From contig JAXLZY010000002.1 in the NCBI GenBank assembly GCA_046350635.1, positions 1 through 64,000 of the forward strand: 64,000 nucleotides of DNA. Direction: 5' to 3'. The translations under genes were made by a program, and so were the position numbers. The DNA is from CAZMHJ01 sp046350635 (GTDB taxonomy: Bacteria > Patescibacteriota > Saccharimonadia > Saccharimonadales > CAIOMD01). Below are positions 8,917 through 18,536 of the stretch, in pieces. A model generated the notes under the pieces. It had not been told where the DNA came from. It ran no database searches and worked only from the letters and a program-made list of their open reading frames with translations. How positions within the stretch are numbered: position 1 is the first letter of the stretch; each line of letters begins with the position of its first letter.

Positions 8917-10131
8917 CTACCACCAATTTTGACGAAGCCAAGCTTGATACGCGCCAGCCCAACTACCGTATCGGCCTGTTGCGTACCCAGAACACCATTT
9001 AAGCTGGGTAACGGGGTTCGTTGCCCAGTCGGCACCAGCTGAAGCCATTTTGCTACCTGGTAAGGCCTGACACAAGCCATATGCCCCACTGCCAGCACGA
9101 TTGTACTTAGTGGTTCCGTTCCAGCCACCTTCGCGACCGACGATATAATCCACATAAAAGAAATCACTTTCGGCAATCCCGGCTGCCTTCATCCATTCTA
9201 TTCTGTCACCTGCAACTACCGTTGGGGTCTTTGTGCCCTTAGTCTGCACTTGCGTCTGAGGTTGAGATGTTACAACTTCTTGAATTTTAGTGCGACCTAT
9301 TTCTCTGCCGTCTTGTAACTGTAGTTCGTAAACTACTTGCTTCTTACCAAGCACACCCTTAGTGATAACTGTTGTCGTTCCGATTTCTTTAGTGGGGTCT
9401 GTTGATGATTCTGTTTCAAACGGAACATCTTCTTCTGTAGTAATAACCGTTTTACCAAATTTCGAAATAAAGATTGCCATATTTTCGGATATTGTCGATG
9501 AAGCGTCGGGACTAACGGTGGCGCCTTGTTCAGGAACAATGCCCTTTTCTTTTAGTAAATCATTTACGGTAGTTGCGTGTGTACGATATGTAACTGCTGG
9601 CGCGCCGTACAGACTAATCGAAACAGGCGTCGCTCGGTTAATAATAAGTTTTTCTCCAAAGATTTGATCTTGAACAAAGTTATCGGCAGTCGTAATAGTT
9701 AAAATATCTTCTGGATATGTTGAAAAACCTGCTTCTTTTGCAATAAGCGGTGCACTCGTTTGAGCAGTTAATACCCGCTTAACAGTTGCGCCATCAATAA
9801 TAGTTATTGGATGTGCACGGTAAACCTGAACCCTGAAGTTGTCTGCATCAATTGGTGTTGTTGCCACTGGTTCAACTATGTCACCATCGTGCATCGTAAT
9901 ACCTGCTTTAGAAATAAAGTCACCCACAGTCGCTGCGCGTGTCGGTAGGGTTGTTTGTTGGCCATCGACGTATAAATCAACAAGATGGCTGTCGCTTGGC
10001 GTTAAGGTTTGTCCATTAGCAACTACTAAACCGCCCGCAAAAAAGAAAAAGGTGAATAAAGTCACAAATACGCCAAAACCAAAGGCATGGCCATGCAACA
10101 ATGATGAAAATGTCTTATTGAATATGCTCAT
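8917..10131 (-). CDS. RpfB-like G5 protein with transglycosylase-like C-terminus
   Basis: 404 residues: membrane anchor (about 17-40), three DUF348 (ubiquitin-like) units (about 42-205), a G5 domain (about 215-290, ending GREIGRTKIQEVVTSQPQ) and a lysozyme/transglycosylase-like domain (about 310-404). A candidate catalytic Glu lies in GREGGWN, followed by GSGAYGLCQALPGSKM. By family it cleaves peptidoglycan outside the membrane, either in its own growth or on a host wall. A paralogue with the same N-terminal half lies immediately upstream. Confidence 0.9.
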   Translation of the reverse strand: MSIFNKTFSSLLHGHAFGFGVFVTLFTFFFFAGGLVVANGQTLTPSDSHLVDLYVDGQQTTLPTRAATVGDFISKAGITMHDGDIVEPVATTPIDADNFRVQVYRAHPITIIDGATVKRVLTAQTSAPLIAKEAGFSTYPEDILTITTADNFVQDQIFGEKLIINRATPVSISLYGAPAVTYRTHATTVNDLLKEKGIVPEQGATVSPDASSTISENMAIFISKFGKTVITTEEDVPFETESSTDPTKEIGTTTVITKGVLGKKQVVYELQLQDGREIGRTKIQEVVTSQPQTQVQTKGTKTPTVVAGDRIEWMKAAGIAESDFFYVDYIVGREGGWNGTTKYNRAGSGAYGLCQALPGSKMASAGADWATNPVTQLKWCSGYATGRYGSWAGAYQAWLRQNWW

Positions 10132-10221
10132 GAATAACCAACACGTCTGAACTTACAATAGGTGAAGCTGCGATTGGGATCCTATTGGATTACTAAGCTC
10201 AAAACCAAAATGGTCCGTATT

Positions 10222-10250
10222 AGTATAGCAAAATTCTGCGATACGACCAA
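10222..10250 (-). promoter_or_regulatory. Promoter of the first G5 wall-enzyme gene
   Basis: TTGGTC, 17-nt spacer, TATACT on the minus strand in the gap between the two G5 genes; about 90 nt of leader precede the ATG at 10131. Confidence 0.5.
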
Positions 10251-10258
10251 GCCAACAG

Positions 10259-11491
10259 TTATCTTCCGTCACCATTTGTCCAGTCGGTTGCAAGGTCAAA
10301 TTGATACGGCTGAACGATTGCAAAACCACCGGTATCATAAACTTTTCCTTGGCCAATACTTGTTTCAACGACCGTACATCGTGGATAGAGCGTTAGATTT
10401 GCGGCCACAATAATATACCCATCTTTATCAATTTTGGCGCCGTCATCACGAACCGAATATTGGCCACCGGCACCACAACTATTCATAACTTTTACCATTG
10501 GCAAATCATAGTACGTTTCACGATGAGTCACCCCTTTACTGTCAGTAAAGTAACCTGCAGAACGTATTTTACTTAATCCACTACCGGGTTTAGTACCACG
10601 AGTTTGTTGTTGATTTTGGGGTAGAACCGTAATTACCTCTTGAATTTTAGTTCGGCTTATTTCTTTGCCTGATTTTAGTTCAACTTCGTACACAATTTGC
10701 TTTTTGCCTTTAACACCAGGAGTTGTAATGGTTGTTACACCATTTGGTTTTGTCGGGTCTGGGGTAGTTTCAATTTCAAACGGTACATCTTGTTCTATTG
10801 CAATAACTGTTTTACCGGGCTTGCTAACAAAGATTGCCATATTTTGGGTTATAGTTTTTGAAATATCAGGCGTAACGGTGGCGCCAGATTCAGGGGTAAT
10901 ATGCTGTTGATTAAATAATTCTTTTATTGTCCGGGCATGTGTGCGGTACTGTGCGGCTGGCGCGCCGTACAAACTAATTGTTACAGGGGTGGCTTTATTA
11001 ATTATCAGTTTTTCGCCCACAACTTGATCATCAGAAAAGTTATCAGCAGTCATGACGGTAAGGGTATCTTCTGGGTACGTTTTGAACCCTGCCTGCCTGG
11101 CAATTAAGACGGGACTTTTTTGGGCAGTTAGTATTGTCTTGCTTACCTTGCCGTCACTAACTGTTACCGGCCGAGAACGGTATACTTGAATGCTAAAATT
11201 ATTAGAATCTATCGGTGTTGCCGTTGACGGTTCTACAATATCACCCTCGTGGAGATAAACCCCTATTTTATTAAGTAGATCACCTACTGTTTTCGCCCTT
11301 GTAGGTAATGATGATTGTTGGCCATCAATATACAAATCGACTAAATGGCTATCACTTGGCTTGAGGACTTGATCATTAGAAATAATCAGCAAACTAGAAA
11401 AGAATATAAAACTAACGATTACGACAATAATACTGAATGCAAAAACATGTGAATGGAGTAAATAGTGATGTGCTTTTTTGTATATATTCAT
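10259..11491 (-). CDS. G5/DUF348 wall protein with 3D-like C-terminal domain
   Basis: 410 residues from ATG 11491 (MNIYKKAHHYLLHS), chosen because it aligns with the paralogue's start; longer in-frame starts exist. It has a membrane anchor (about 17-40), DUF348 units and a G5 domain that are close copies of the neighbour's. The last 100 residues differ: VAANLTLYPRCTVV and KVYDTGGFAIVQPYQFDLATDW resemble a 3D (Asp-Asp-Asp) lytic domain related to MltA. An extended -10 box (TGTTATACT) lies at 11552-11557. Confidence 0.85.
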   Translation of the reverse strand: MNIYKKAHHYLLHSHVFAFSIIVVIVSFIFFSSLLIISNDQVLKPSDSHLVDLYIDGQQSSLPTRAKTVGDLLNKIGVYLHEGDIVEPSTATPIDSNNFSIQVYRSRPVTVSDGKVSKTILTAQKSPVLIARQAGFKTYPEDTLTVMTADNFSDDQVVGEKLIINKATPVTISLYGAPAAQYRTHARTIKELFNQQHITPESGATVTPDISKTITQNMAIFVSKPGKTVIAIEQDVPFEIETTPDPTKPNGVTTITTPGVKGKKQIVYEVELKSGKEISRTKIQEVITVLPQNQQQTRGTKPGSGLSKIRSAGYFTDSKGVTHRETYYDLPMVKVMNSCGAGGQYSVRDDGAKIDKDGYIIVAANLTLYPRCTVVETSIGQGKVYDTGGFAIVQPYQFDLATDWTNGDGR

Positions 11492-11573
11492 GTATCCCAA
11501 TCGCATATTTGAATCCACACCCGTTTTATTGCGCGATTTGCTATTTACTTTAGTATAACAAAGACTAGTCGTG

Positions 11574-12026
11574 CTAACTGAGATAGCTTAGCGCCAACAA
11601 GAGTTCTTCGCTGCATTCTTGCTTCAATAGTTCATCTTTTGACATAAACGTTGCCTTAATTATCTCGCGCTCGTCAGGATTGATTTTAGGCAAGCTAGCT
11701 ATGCTAACCACAAATAAATCTATAAGGTATCCGTAACGTGCTTCGTGAGGTGTTTGCGTAAGTTGCAACAGGTCTTTCTCGGTTACACGAATACCAACTT
11801 CCTCTAATAATTCACGGCTTGCCGCAAGTGCCGGACGTTCATTTTTATGAACTCCGCCACCCGGTAGTCGCCACTTTTTTTGGTGCCCGAGCCAATTCTT
11901 CGTAACTAATATTTTATCTTTATAACGCACCACAACATAGGCTCGATAGGTATTTTTGATAAGAATACGGAATATTGGATACCCAAAAAAATATATACAT
12001 CTTCCCAGAAAAAGTGGTGGTTTCAT
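11574..12026 (-). CDS. Nudix hydrolase
   Basis: 150 residues with a complete Nudix box: GGGVHKNERPALAASREL followed by LEEVGI, matching G-x5-E-x7-R-E-x-x-E-E-x-G. Such enzymes hydrolyse nucleoside diphosphates linked to another group; the substrate cannot be read from the sequence. The N-terminus has a hydrophobic or aromatic stretch (RCIYFFGYPIFRILI) that may lie against the membrane. Its ATG overlaps the stop of the helicase gene by 4 bases, so it is likely cotranslated with it. Confidence 0.9.
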   Translation of the reverse strand: MKPPLFLGRCIYFFGYPIFRILIKNTYRAYVVVRYKDKILVTKNWLGHQKKWRLPGGGVHKNERPALAASRELLEEVGIRVTEKDLLQLTQTPHEARYGYLIDLFVVSIASLPKINPDEREIIKATFMSKDELLKQECSEELLLALSYLS

Positions 12027-14164
12027 AGCTTTTCTAACGGCGCAAAAGATACATTTAGTTTTTTTGCACCCTTACCCTTAAAATACACTGCAACGTTATC
12101 GCCATCCACTTCCATGACCGTGCCGATACCAAACAATTGGTGTCGCACCGTATCGCCCTCTGACAAGTCTGCTACATACCGCGGTTCAGTAGAGGTAATC
12201 TGTGGCTGGATAGCTGCCGAATAACTCGAGCCAGTAGTAGGAGACATGTGTGCCAGAAACTGACTATCAATCTCGCTTAAGAAACGTGACGGTGGATTAT
12301 GCTGAACACCGCCATACAGTATGCGACTATCGGCATACAGTAAGTACAATTCTTCGCGCGCACGTGTCATACCGACGTAACATAGTCGTCGCTCTTCTTC
12401 CATTTCAAACTGGTCAAACAATGCACGGCTGTGCGGAAAAATTGTTTCTTCTAGTCCCGGTATAAAGACAACCGGAAATTCAAGCCCCTTTGCCGCATGA
12501 AGCGTCATAAGCGTAACTGCATCGTTTGAATCACTAAATGAATCGAGATCACTCACAAGTGCAACTTCTTCCAAAAAACTACTAAGCCCGACTTCGCTGT
12601 AGGCTTTTGCAACACTTAGAAGTTCTTTGACGTTTTCTTGGCGTGCCTCTGCTTGGATAGAGCCATCATCGAGCGACTTTAAGTATGAAATTCTGCTGAT
12701 AAGTTTTTCAAGTAAGTTGGCCACGGGCATTTCTTCGCTTGCCTGTCTAAAACTTGTAATTATGTCGGCAAACTCAGAAAATGCTTGTTTTGCTTTTGGC
12801 GTTAGCGGAGCTTCATTAACGCGTGCCAGCGCTTCATCGAGTGAAATATATTCTTGCACACGCCAATCTAAGAATGATTGAACCGATTTAGCGCCAAGCC
12901 CACGAGCTGGTACGTTAACAATGCGTGCAAAACTCACTAAATCTTCTGGCTGATACAGCAGACGCAAATAGGCTAAAATATCTTTGATTTCTGCCCTGTC
13001 GTAAAAACGAACGCCACCAATAATTTTGTACGGGATACCATAGCGGACAAACTGCTCTTCTAAACTTCGACTCTGTGCATTAGTACGATATAAAATCGCA
13101 AAGTCATTATACCTTCGTATCCGCATATCGACATATGTTTGGATGCGCCTAATAATTGCTTCGCCTTCTGCGCGTTCGTTCATAACAGGCACAATTTGAA
13201 CGGGCTGCCCAGGTCCTGCTGCAGTCCACAGTTTTTTATCAGAGCGTTGTTGATTTTTGCTAATAACTGCATGAGCAGCGTCTAAAATATGTTTAGTACT
13301 GCGGTAGTTTTGCTCGAGCTTAATAACAGTTGCATTGGGATAATCACGCTCGAAATTAAGAATGTTCTTAAAATCTGCACCGCGCCAACTGTAAATACTT
13401 TGCCAGTCGTCACCTACAACACAAATATTTTGATGAGTATTTGTCAGCAGTTTTATAAGTTTATACTGCGCCGCATTCGTATCTTGATACTCATCGATTA
13501 AAATAAATTTAAATTGGTTTCGCCATTTTTGCTGAATTTCTGGATGGTTGGTCAATAAACTGACAGTGCGTCCTATAAGATCATCAAAATCAAGTGCTTG
13601 CTGGTTGCGAAGTTCTTGTTCGTACAAAGGAAATATTTTGGCAGCAATTTTTTGGCTCGGCGTACCAGCAGTACCCTCAAACTCAGCTGGGCTAACAAGC
13701 TCATTTTTTGCGCCGCTAATCATTCCTGCAATAGCCCGAGCCGGGTGCTGTTTTTCATCTATCATTAATTGCTTAGATAGTTGTTTTACGAGCGCTTGCT
13801 TATCTGCTTCGTCAAAAATAACAAAGTTTTTTGCAAGACCAATATACTCGCCGTCTTGTCGTAAAAGTCGTACGCAAATACTGTGAAATGTACCCATGAA
13901 TGGCATAAAGCCACGATGATCAGCGTTTTCGTGTAATAAATTTGCTACCCGCTCACGCATTTCCCGAGCTGCTTTATTCGTAAAAGTCACCGCCAAAATT
14001 TCTGATGGCCGCGCTAATTGCGTATCAATAATATAAGCAATTCTATGGGTGAGCGTTTTTGTTTTTCCACTGCCCGCTCCAGCCAAAATCAGTAATGGAC
14101 CTTCAGTTTTTTCAACTGCTTTTTGTTGTTCGGAATTTAATCCTGTAAATAAATCTTTTTGCAC
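12023..14164 (-). CDS. UvrD/PcrA/Rep-type superfamily 1 DNA helicase
   Basis: 713 residues, usual length for PcrA/UvrD. Motifs in order: Q-motif LNSEQQKAVE, Walker A AGAGSGKTKT, DEYQDTN (motif II), GDDWQSIYSWRGAD (III), QNYRST (IV), LMTLHAAKGLEFPVVFIPG (V) and VGMTRAREEL (VI). The C-terminal tail has a short Tudor-like end (EGDTVRHQLFGIGTVMEVDG) as in PcrA. It unwinds DNA 3' to 5' in repair and replication restart. It sits downstream of the glycolysis genes in the same minus-strand series, 50 nt after the tail-anchored protein gene. Confidence 0.94.
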   Translation of the reverse strand: MQKDLFTGLNSEQQKAVEKTEGPLLILAGAGSGKTKTLTHRIAYIIDTQLARPSEILAVTFTNKAAREMRERVANLLHENADHRGFMPFMGTFHSICVRLLRQDGEYIGLAKNFVIFDEADKQALVKQLSKQLMIDEKQHPARAIAGMISGAKNELVSPAEFEGTAGTPSQKIAAKIFPLYEQELRNQQALDFDDLIGRTVSLLTNHPEIQQKWRNQFKFILIDEYQDTNAAQYKLIKLLTNTHQNICVVGDDWQSIYSWRGADFKNILNFERDYPNATVIKLEQNYRSTKHILDAAHAVISKNQQRSDKKLWTAAGPGQPVQIVPVMNERAEGEAIIRRIQTYVDMRIRRYNDFAILYRTNAQSRSLEEQFVRYGIPYKIIGGVRFYDRAEIKDILAYLRLLYQPEDLVSFARIVNVPARGLGAKSVQSFLDWRVQEYISLDEALARVNEAPLTPKAKQAFSEFADIITSFRQASEEMPVANLLEKLISRISYLKSLDDGSIQAEARQENVKELLSVAKAYSEVGLSSFLEEVALVSDLDSFSDSNDAVTLMTLHAAKGLEFPVVFIPGLEETIFPHSRALFDQFEMEEERRLCYVGMTRAREELYLLYADSRILYGGVQHNPPSRFLSEIDSQFLAHMSPTTGSSYSAAIQPQITSTEPRYVADLSEGDTVRHQLFGIGTVMEVDGDNVAVYFKGKGAKKLNVSFAPLEKL

Positions 14165-14214
14165 CTATAAAGTGTAGCAAGGAAACCTGTGTAAAAACGT
14201 TGTAGTTTGTCTGA

Positions 14215-14898
14215 TTACTTTGCAATGACAGCCAAGACGTAAACGAGCCCGCCAACAAATACAACTGCAAATAATGCACCAAATACAAAAGCTGATTTCG
14301 TACCATGGCCATGCGTCGTTTCTTTGATTGGAATATGATACGCTTTTGTATCATATAATCGTGGTTCTTGAGTGTCCGTTTTTACCGCATCTGCTGCTTT
14401 TTGATTATCATCTGGTAATGAATCGATTGTTGTGAAGGTATTTGCGATTGGCACATCTTTGTCCTCTGGCTCGGGTTTAGGTTCTTCTACGGGTTCTGCT
14501 GGCTTCTCTTCGTTAGCAGGAATTGGATCAACCCCGATTGTTTCTACCTTAGGCTCTTCAATACCATCTTCATCTTTTGCTACTTCAGCCGTCTCTTCAG
14601 GCGCTGACCCTGTTGGTTGTTCTACTACTTTTTCCGATTCTTTGGTGTCAGTCGGTGTTTGCTCGGGTGCTGCTTCAAGCGTTGGTGGCTGAATTACTTT
14701 TTCTCGCTTAACTTCAACTTTAGTAGTCTCTGTTGTATCGTCGGTTTTGTTAAATTCTGATGGTAGTGGTGTTATATCTTCTGCGTCCGCATTCGAGTCA
14801 ACTACGACAAGCTGTCGTTTTTTTGTTGATGCTTTTGGTGCACTTTCTGCAGGTGGTGTGACATCAAAAAATTTCTTTTTTACTTCGTTTGCATCCAT
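14215..14898 (-). CDS. Acidic tail-anchored membrane protein, unknown
   Basis: 227 residues. The first 195 are disordered-looking, rich in Glu, Pro, Thr and Lys, without a signal peptide. One membrane helix at about 202-225 (FVFGALFAVVFVGGLVYVLAV) is at the extreme C-terminus, so the body should stay in the cytoplasm. The start overlaps the tpiA stop (TAATG). No family recognised; its place between tpiA and the helicase gives no functional hint. Confidence 0.75.
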   Translation of the reverse strand: MDANEVKKKFFDVTPPAESAPKASTKKRQLVVVDSNADAEDITPLPSEFNKTDDTTETTKVEVKREKVIQPPTLEAAPEQTPTDTKESEKVVEQPTGSAPEETAEVAKDEDGIEEPKVETIGVDPIPANEEKPAEPVEEPKPEPEDKDVPIANTFTTIDSLPDDNQKAADAVKTDTQEPRLYDTKAYHIPIKETTHGHGTKSAFVFGALFAVVFVGGLVYVLAVIAK

Positions 14899-15689
14899 TA
14901 TTGTCTATCCCTTTTGTGTAGAATATTGTGCTTGGTATGAAATGCCGCATCTACAATACCGGCAAATTGGTGATAATTTAAACTTGCGCCACCAACTAAT
15001 AGGCCATCTATCCCCTTTGCACGTAAAAAGCCTGTCGAGACATCCGGCGTTACGCTGCCTCCATATAAAATACGAACTCTGTTCGAAGCTTTTTCGCCGT
15101 AGAGTTCAGCGACATTATGTCTAATAATTTCGGCTGCTTTCGCTGCTTGGTCGGGCGTTGCAACATCACCCGTACCAATTGCCCAGACTGGTTCGTATGC
15201 AATTACAAGTTGTTCAACTTCAGTAGTGGTAATATTTGCTAGAGCAGTCACAACCTGATCATGAAGTACTTTATTCATCTCACCCGCTAGACGCTCAGTT
15301 TTCGTTTCGCCAACGCACAATATTGGAACAATATTATTACGATATGCAGCGGCTACTTTTGCCTGAATATCTTCTAGAGATTCATTAAAGATATGGCGCC
15401 GTTCAGAGTGGCCGATTAGTGCATAATGCACAAGATCATGGAGCATCGTAAACGAAACCTCACCCGTAAAAGCACCTTCGTCTTTGTGATATGCATTTTG
15501 AGCAGCCAGCTTAAACTTGCGCCGGTCAATTTGAAGACTAATCGGCTGCATGTCAAGCATTGGCGGTGCGAGTACTACTTCAACGTCACGGTGTATGGCG
15601 ATATGCTCGTTTAGGCGGCGCACTAATAAGCTAGCGCCTGATACGTTGAGATGCATTTTCCAGTTGCCAGCAATAAGTATTTTTCGCAT
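14898..15689 (-). CDS. tpiA: Triosephosphate isomerase
   Basis: 263 residues. It interconverts dihydroxyacetone phosphate and glyceraldehyde 3-phosphate. Visible motifs are GNWKMHLN (catalytic Lys), IGHSERR (catalytic His), AYEPVWAIGTG (catalytic Glu) and the phosphate-binding YGGSV. It starts 19 nt after the pgk stop and is part of the ppsA-pyk-pgk-tpiA series. Length is normal. Confidence 0.97.
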   Translation of the reverse strand: MRKILIAGNWKMHLNVSGASLLVRRLNEHIAIHRDVEVVLAPPMLDMQPISLQIDRRKFKLAAQNAYHKDEGAFTGEVSFTMLHDLVHYALIGHSERRHIFNESLEDIQAKVAAAYRNNIVPILCVGETKTERLAGEMNKVLHDQVVTALANITTTEVEQLVIAYEPVWAIGTGDVATPDQAAKAAEIIRHNVAELYGEKASNRVRILYGGSVTPDVSTGFLRAKGIDGLLVGGASLNYHQFAGIVDAAFHTKHNILHKRDRQ

Positions 15690-15708
15690 ATGATTTGCTT
15701 ATGGTTAC

Positions 15709-17043
15709 TTAGATACTACCATCGCTCGTACTATTTACACTAGCATTTTTATCAAGAAGAGCTTCGACACCAGGTAGTTTTTTGCCAGCCATTAACTCTA
15801 AACTTGCTCCGCCACCAGTAGAAACGTGATCAAGCCGTTCTCGTAAACCTGGTATCGATTCAACAAATCCAACCGTATCACCACCACCGACAACAGTGAA
15901 TGGTTTATTTTTAAGACCAGCTCGTTCACCAACGAGTGCGTCGGCAATTATTTTTGTTCCGTGAGCGTATGGGTCTGCAGCGCCGTTTAAGCCTTTAGTT
16001 TCCGTTACTCCGGCTGTTCCGTTCCACACAGCAGTGTGCGCAAGACTTAGTGCGCCAGCTATTGCTGCCGCAGTCATTGGGCCAATATCTAGAATCCACT
16101 CGTCTTGATGCACCGTATAGGCAGCTTGGTCTGGTTGTTTTGGGTACGAACTGATGTCTGCCCATGTATGAGAACTAATATCAACAACTCTCGTTGGCAG
16201 TGTAGCATCTATTTTTTGGGCAACGACGACATCTCGAGGTAGTTGAAATGTAAAATGTTCTTTTTGCATGCGAGCTTCGGCTTTTTCAATTATTTGTTTA
16301 GCGGTATCAATTGCCTCTTTTTCGACTAAACTACTGCCAATCTGGTGACCCTCTGCCAGTAAGAATGTATTGGCCATTGCTCCAACGACAGCTATGTAAT
16401 CTGCGCGCTCAATAAAAATATCTAGCAGTTCGATTTTGTCGGATATTTTTGCACCACCAATGACAACGGCGAGTGGTCTGTCTGGGGACTCCATTGCATT
16501 CGTGATGGTATCCACCTCTCGTTCAAGCAAAAATCCGGCGACGCTTGGCACGTGATGTGTAATCGCTTCTGTGCTGGCGTGGGCACGATGCACTACACCA
16601 AAGCCATCCTGTACAAAGTAGTCAACGCCAGCTGCAAGTGCTTTCGCAAAAGAATCATCATTTGCCTCTTCTTCTTTATGAAAGCGTAGGTTTTCAAGGA
16701 GCAACACAGAGCCTGGTTGAAGCTCGGCAACTTTTGCATTCCTTTCTTCGCCAATACAGTCTGATACAAAGGTAACAGGCAGGTGTAGTAAATCACTTAA
16801 TCTTCGAGCACAAGCGGCAAGACTATTAGCCGCATCGCCTGGACCCGTTGGTCGCCCAAGGTGTGATGCTAAGACAACTTTTGCACCGCTTCCAAGTAAG
16901 TGCTCTATTGTAGGGAGTGCTTGGCGAATTCGATAATCATCGGTAATAACCCCATGCTCATCGAGTGGCACATTAAAGTCAACCCGCACTAATACGGTTT
17001 TATCTTTTACATCGATATCGCGTACAGTTTGCTTCGTGAACAT
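15709..17043 (-). CDS. pgk: Phosphoglycerate kinase
   Basis: 444 residues, somewhat longer than the usual 390-415. It makes ATP from 1,3-bisphosphoglycerate. N-terminal VLVRVDFNVPL, SHLGRP, LLLENLRFHKEEE and the C-terminal nucleotide-binding GGGDTV and STGGGASLE are intact. It starts 19 nt after the pyk stop. GAPDH, which supplies its substrate, is not in this window. Confidence 0.97.
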   Translation of the reverse strand: MFTKQTVRDIDVKDKTVLVRVDFNVPLDEHGVITDDYRIRQALPTIEHLLGSGAKVVLASHLGRPTGPGDAANSLAACARRLSDLLHLPVTFVSDCIGEERNAKVAELQPGSVLLLENLRFHKEEEANDDSFAKALAAGVDYFVQDGFGVVHRAHASTEAITHHVPSVAGFLLEREVDTITNAMESPDRPLAVVIGGAKISDKIELLDIFIERADYIAVVGAMANTFLLAEGHQIGSSLVEKEAIDTAKQIIEKAEARMQKEHFTFQLPRDVVVAQKIDATLPTRVVDISSHTWADISSYPKQPDQAAYTVHQDEWILDIGPMTAAAIAGALSLAHTAVWNGTAGVTETKGLNGAADPYAHGTKIIADALVGERAGLKNKPFTVVGGGDTVGFVESIPGLRERLDHVSTGGGASLELMAGKKLPGVEALLDKNASVNSTSDGSI

Positions 17044-17062
17044 TGCCCCCCCTTTTTTTAAC

Positions 17063-18496
17063 CTATTCTATTGCTCGAACTTTAATAGTGTCTGTCGTAC
17101 CGACAACGCCAGGATGTTGCCCCGAAACAGTGACTACCACATCACCTTTTTTAAGTACTTTCTGTAGCTTCAGCCAGTCGGTAAACTTCTGCGCCTGCAA
17201 GTGCTCATCTTTACGGATAAAACTCTTTACTGAATACACAATTGCCAACTGTTGTGCCACGCGTGCAACGCTCGTAACGGCAATAATTGGATGATGTGAG
17301 CGACGTGAGCTAATTTTGAAGGCGGTAGCGCCACTTTTAGTTTCGGCAATGATTGCGGATACATCTAACGAATCAGCTAGGGTAATAATTGCACTCGAGA
17401 TGGCACCTTGTTTGGTATGCGAATCAATCGATTCAGCCACGTAACCAGTATTTAAAATACCGCTTTCTTGGGCATGTTTAATGACTCGTTCCATTATTTG
17501 CACAGCTTGAATTGGATGTTTACCAGCGGCAGTTTCGTCACTCAACATCACCGCGTCAGCACCAATAAACACGGCTGTGGCAATATCGTTTACCTCTGCA
17601 CGGGTTGGTTCCGGGCTTTCCGTCATACTAGCCATCATTTGCGTGGCAATAATCGTTGGCTTATCGTACTTCATGCCAAGTGTCACAATTTCGCGCTGAA
17701 ACACTGGTACGAATTCGGCCTCAGTTTCCACCGCTAAGTCACCACGTGCAACCATGGTAGCGTCAGTGGCAGCTACAATCTTTTCGAGGTTTTCGGTAGC
17801 GGCTTTAGTTTCTATTTTGGCAATAATCTTTGCTGTGCTGCCAAGATTATCAAGTAGTAATCTTAATTGTTCAATATCGTCAGCCGTCTGCACAAAACTC
17901 AGTGCCACAAAATCAACATCATTTTCAACCCCAAAGACAATATCTTTTTTGTCTTTAGTAGTTAAAATATCACCTTCAAAATCAGTATCAGGTAAATTGA
18001 TGCCCTTACGGGAAATTAAAATACCATCGTTTTCGGCACGCACATGTACCACGTCATCTTTGACACTCGATACTACGGTACGTACTTTACCGTCATATAG
18101 ATATAAGCGTTCGCCACGTTTTACTTTTTTGCTGAGGTCGTATTGTACAGGTAAGGTGCCTTCACGCTCATAATCAGCCCCGTACCGAAAACGAAGTGAT
18201 TGCCCAGCTTGCACAGTAACCACACCGTCAAAGTCACCAAGTCGAATTTTTGGACCTTGCAAATCTTGAATAATGGCAATCGGTTTACCAGTTTCTTTAC
18301 TTGCCTTGCGCACCCAGCCTATCTGTTCTTTGCGTTCTTCGTCGTTACCATGGCTAAAATTAATGCGAATACCATCTACACCTGCCTGCACCATGCGAAG
18401 CACGGCTTCGTAGCTGTGAGTAGCAGGGCCAATGGTGGCAATAATTTTAGTGTAGTGATATTTCTTTATTGGTTCTAAATGTATTTGATGTTCCAC
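17063..18496 (-). CDS. pyk: Pyruvate kinase
   Basis: 477 residues from the GTG at 18496. The family usually begins close to KIIATIGPAT, and the longer frame from a TTG at 18574 would overlap ppsA by 38 bases with a non-homologous start. The barrel motifs are GIRINFSHG, QDLQGPKIRLG, IAKIETKAATEN, MVARGDLAVE and IATQMMASM. It converts phosphoenolpyruvate plus ADP to pyruvate plus ATP. ppsA, which catalyses the reverse conversion by another mechanism, lies just upstream in the same direction. Confidence 0.93.
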   Translation of the reverse strand: MEHQIHLEPIKKYHYTKIIATIGPATHSYEAVLRMVQAGVDGIRINFSHGNDEERKEQIGWVRKASKETGKPIAIIQDLQGPKIRLGDFDGVVTVQAGQSLRFRYGADYEREGTLPVQYDLSKKVKRGERLYLYDGKVRTVVSSVKDDVVHVRAENDGILISRKGINLPDTDFEGDILTTKDKKDIVFGVENDVDFVALSFVQTADDIEQLRLLLDNLGSTAKIIAKIETKAATENLEKIVAATDATMVARGDLAVETEAEFVPVFQREIVTLGMKYDKPTIIATQMMASMTESPEPTRAEVNDIATAVFIGADAVMLSDETAAGKHPIQAVQIMERVIKHAQESGILNTGYVAESIDSHTKQGAISSAIITLADSLDVSAIIAETKSGATAFKISSRRSHHPIIAVTSVARVAQQLAIVYSVKSFIRKDEHLQAQKFTDWLKLQKVLKKGDVVVTVSGQHPGVVGTTDTIKVRAIE

Positions 18497-18536
18497 GAGC
18501 CAGTGCCACCCTTTAGATGTCTTAATTGTAACAGAG

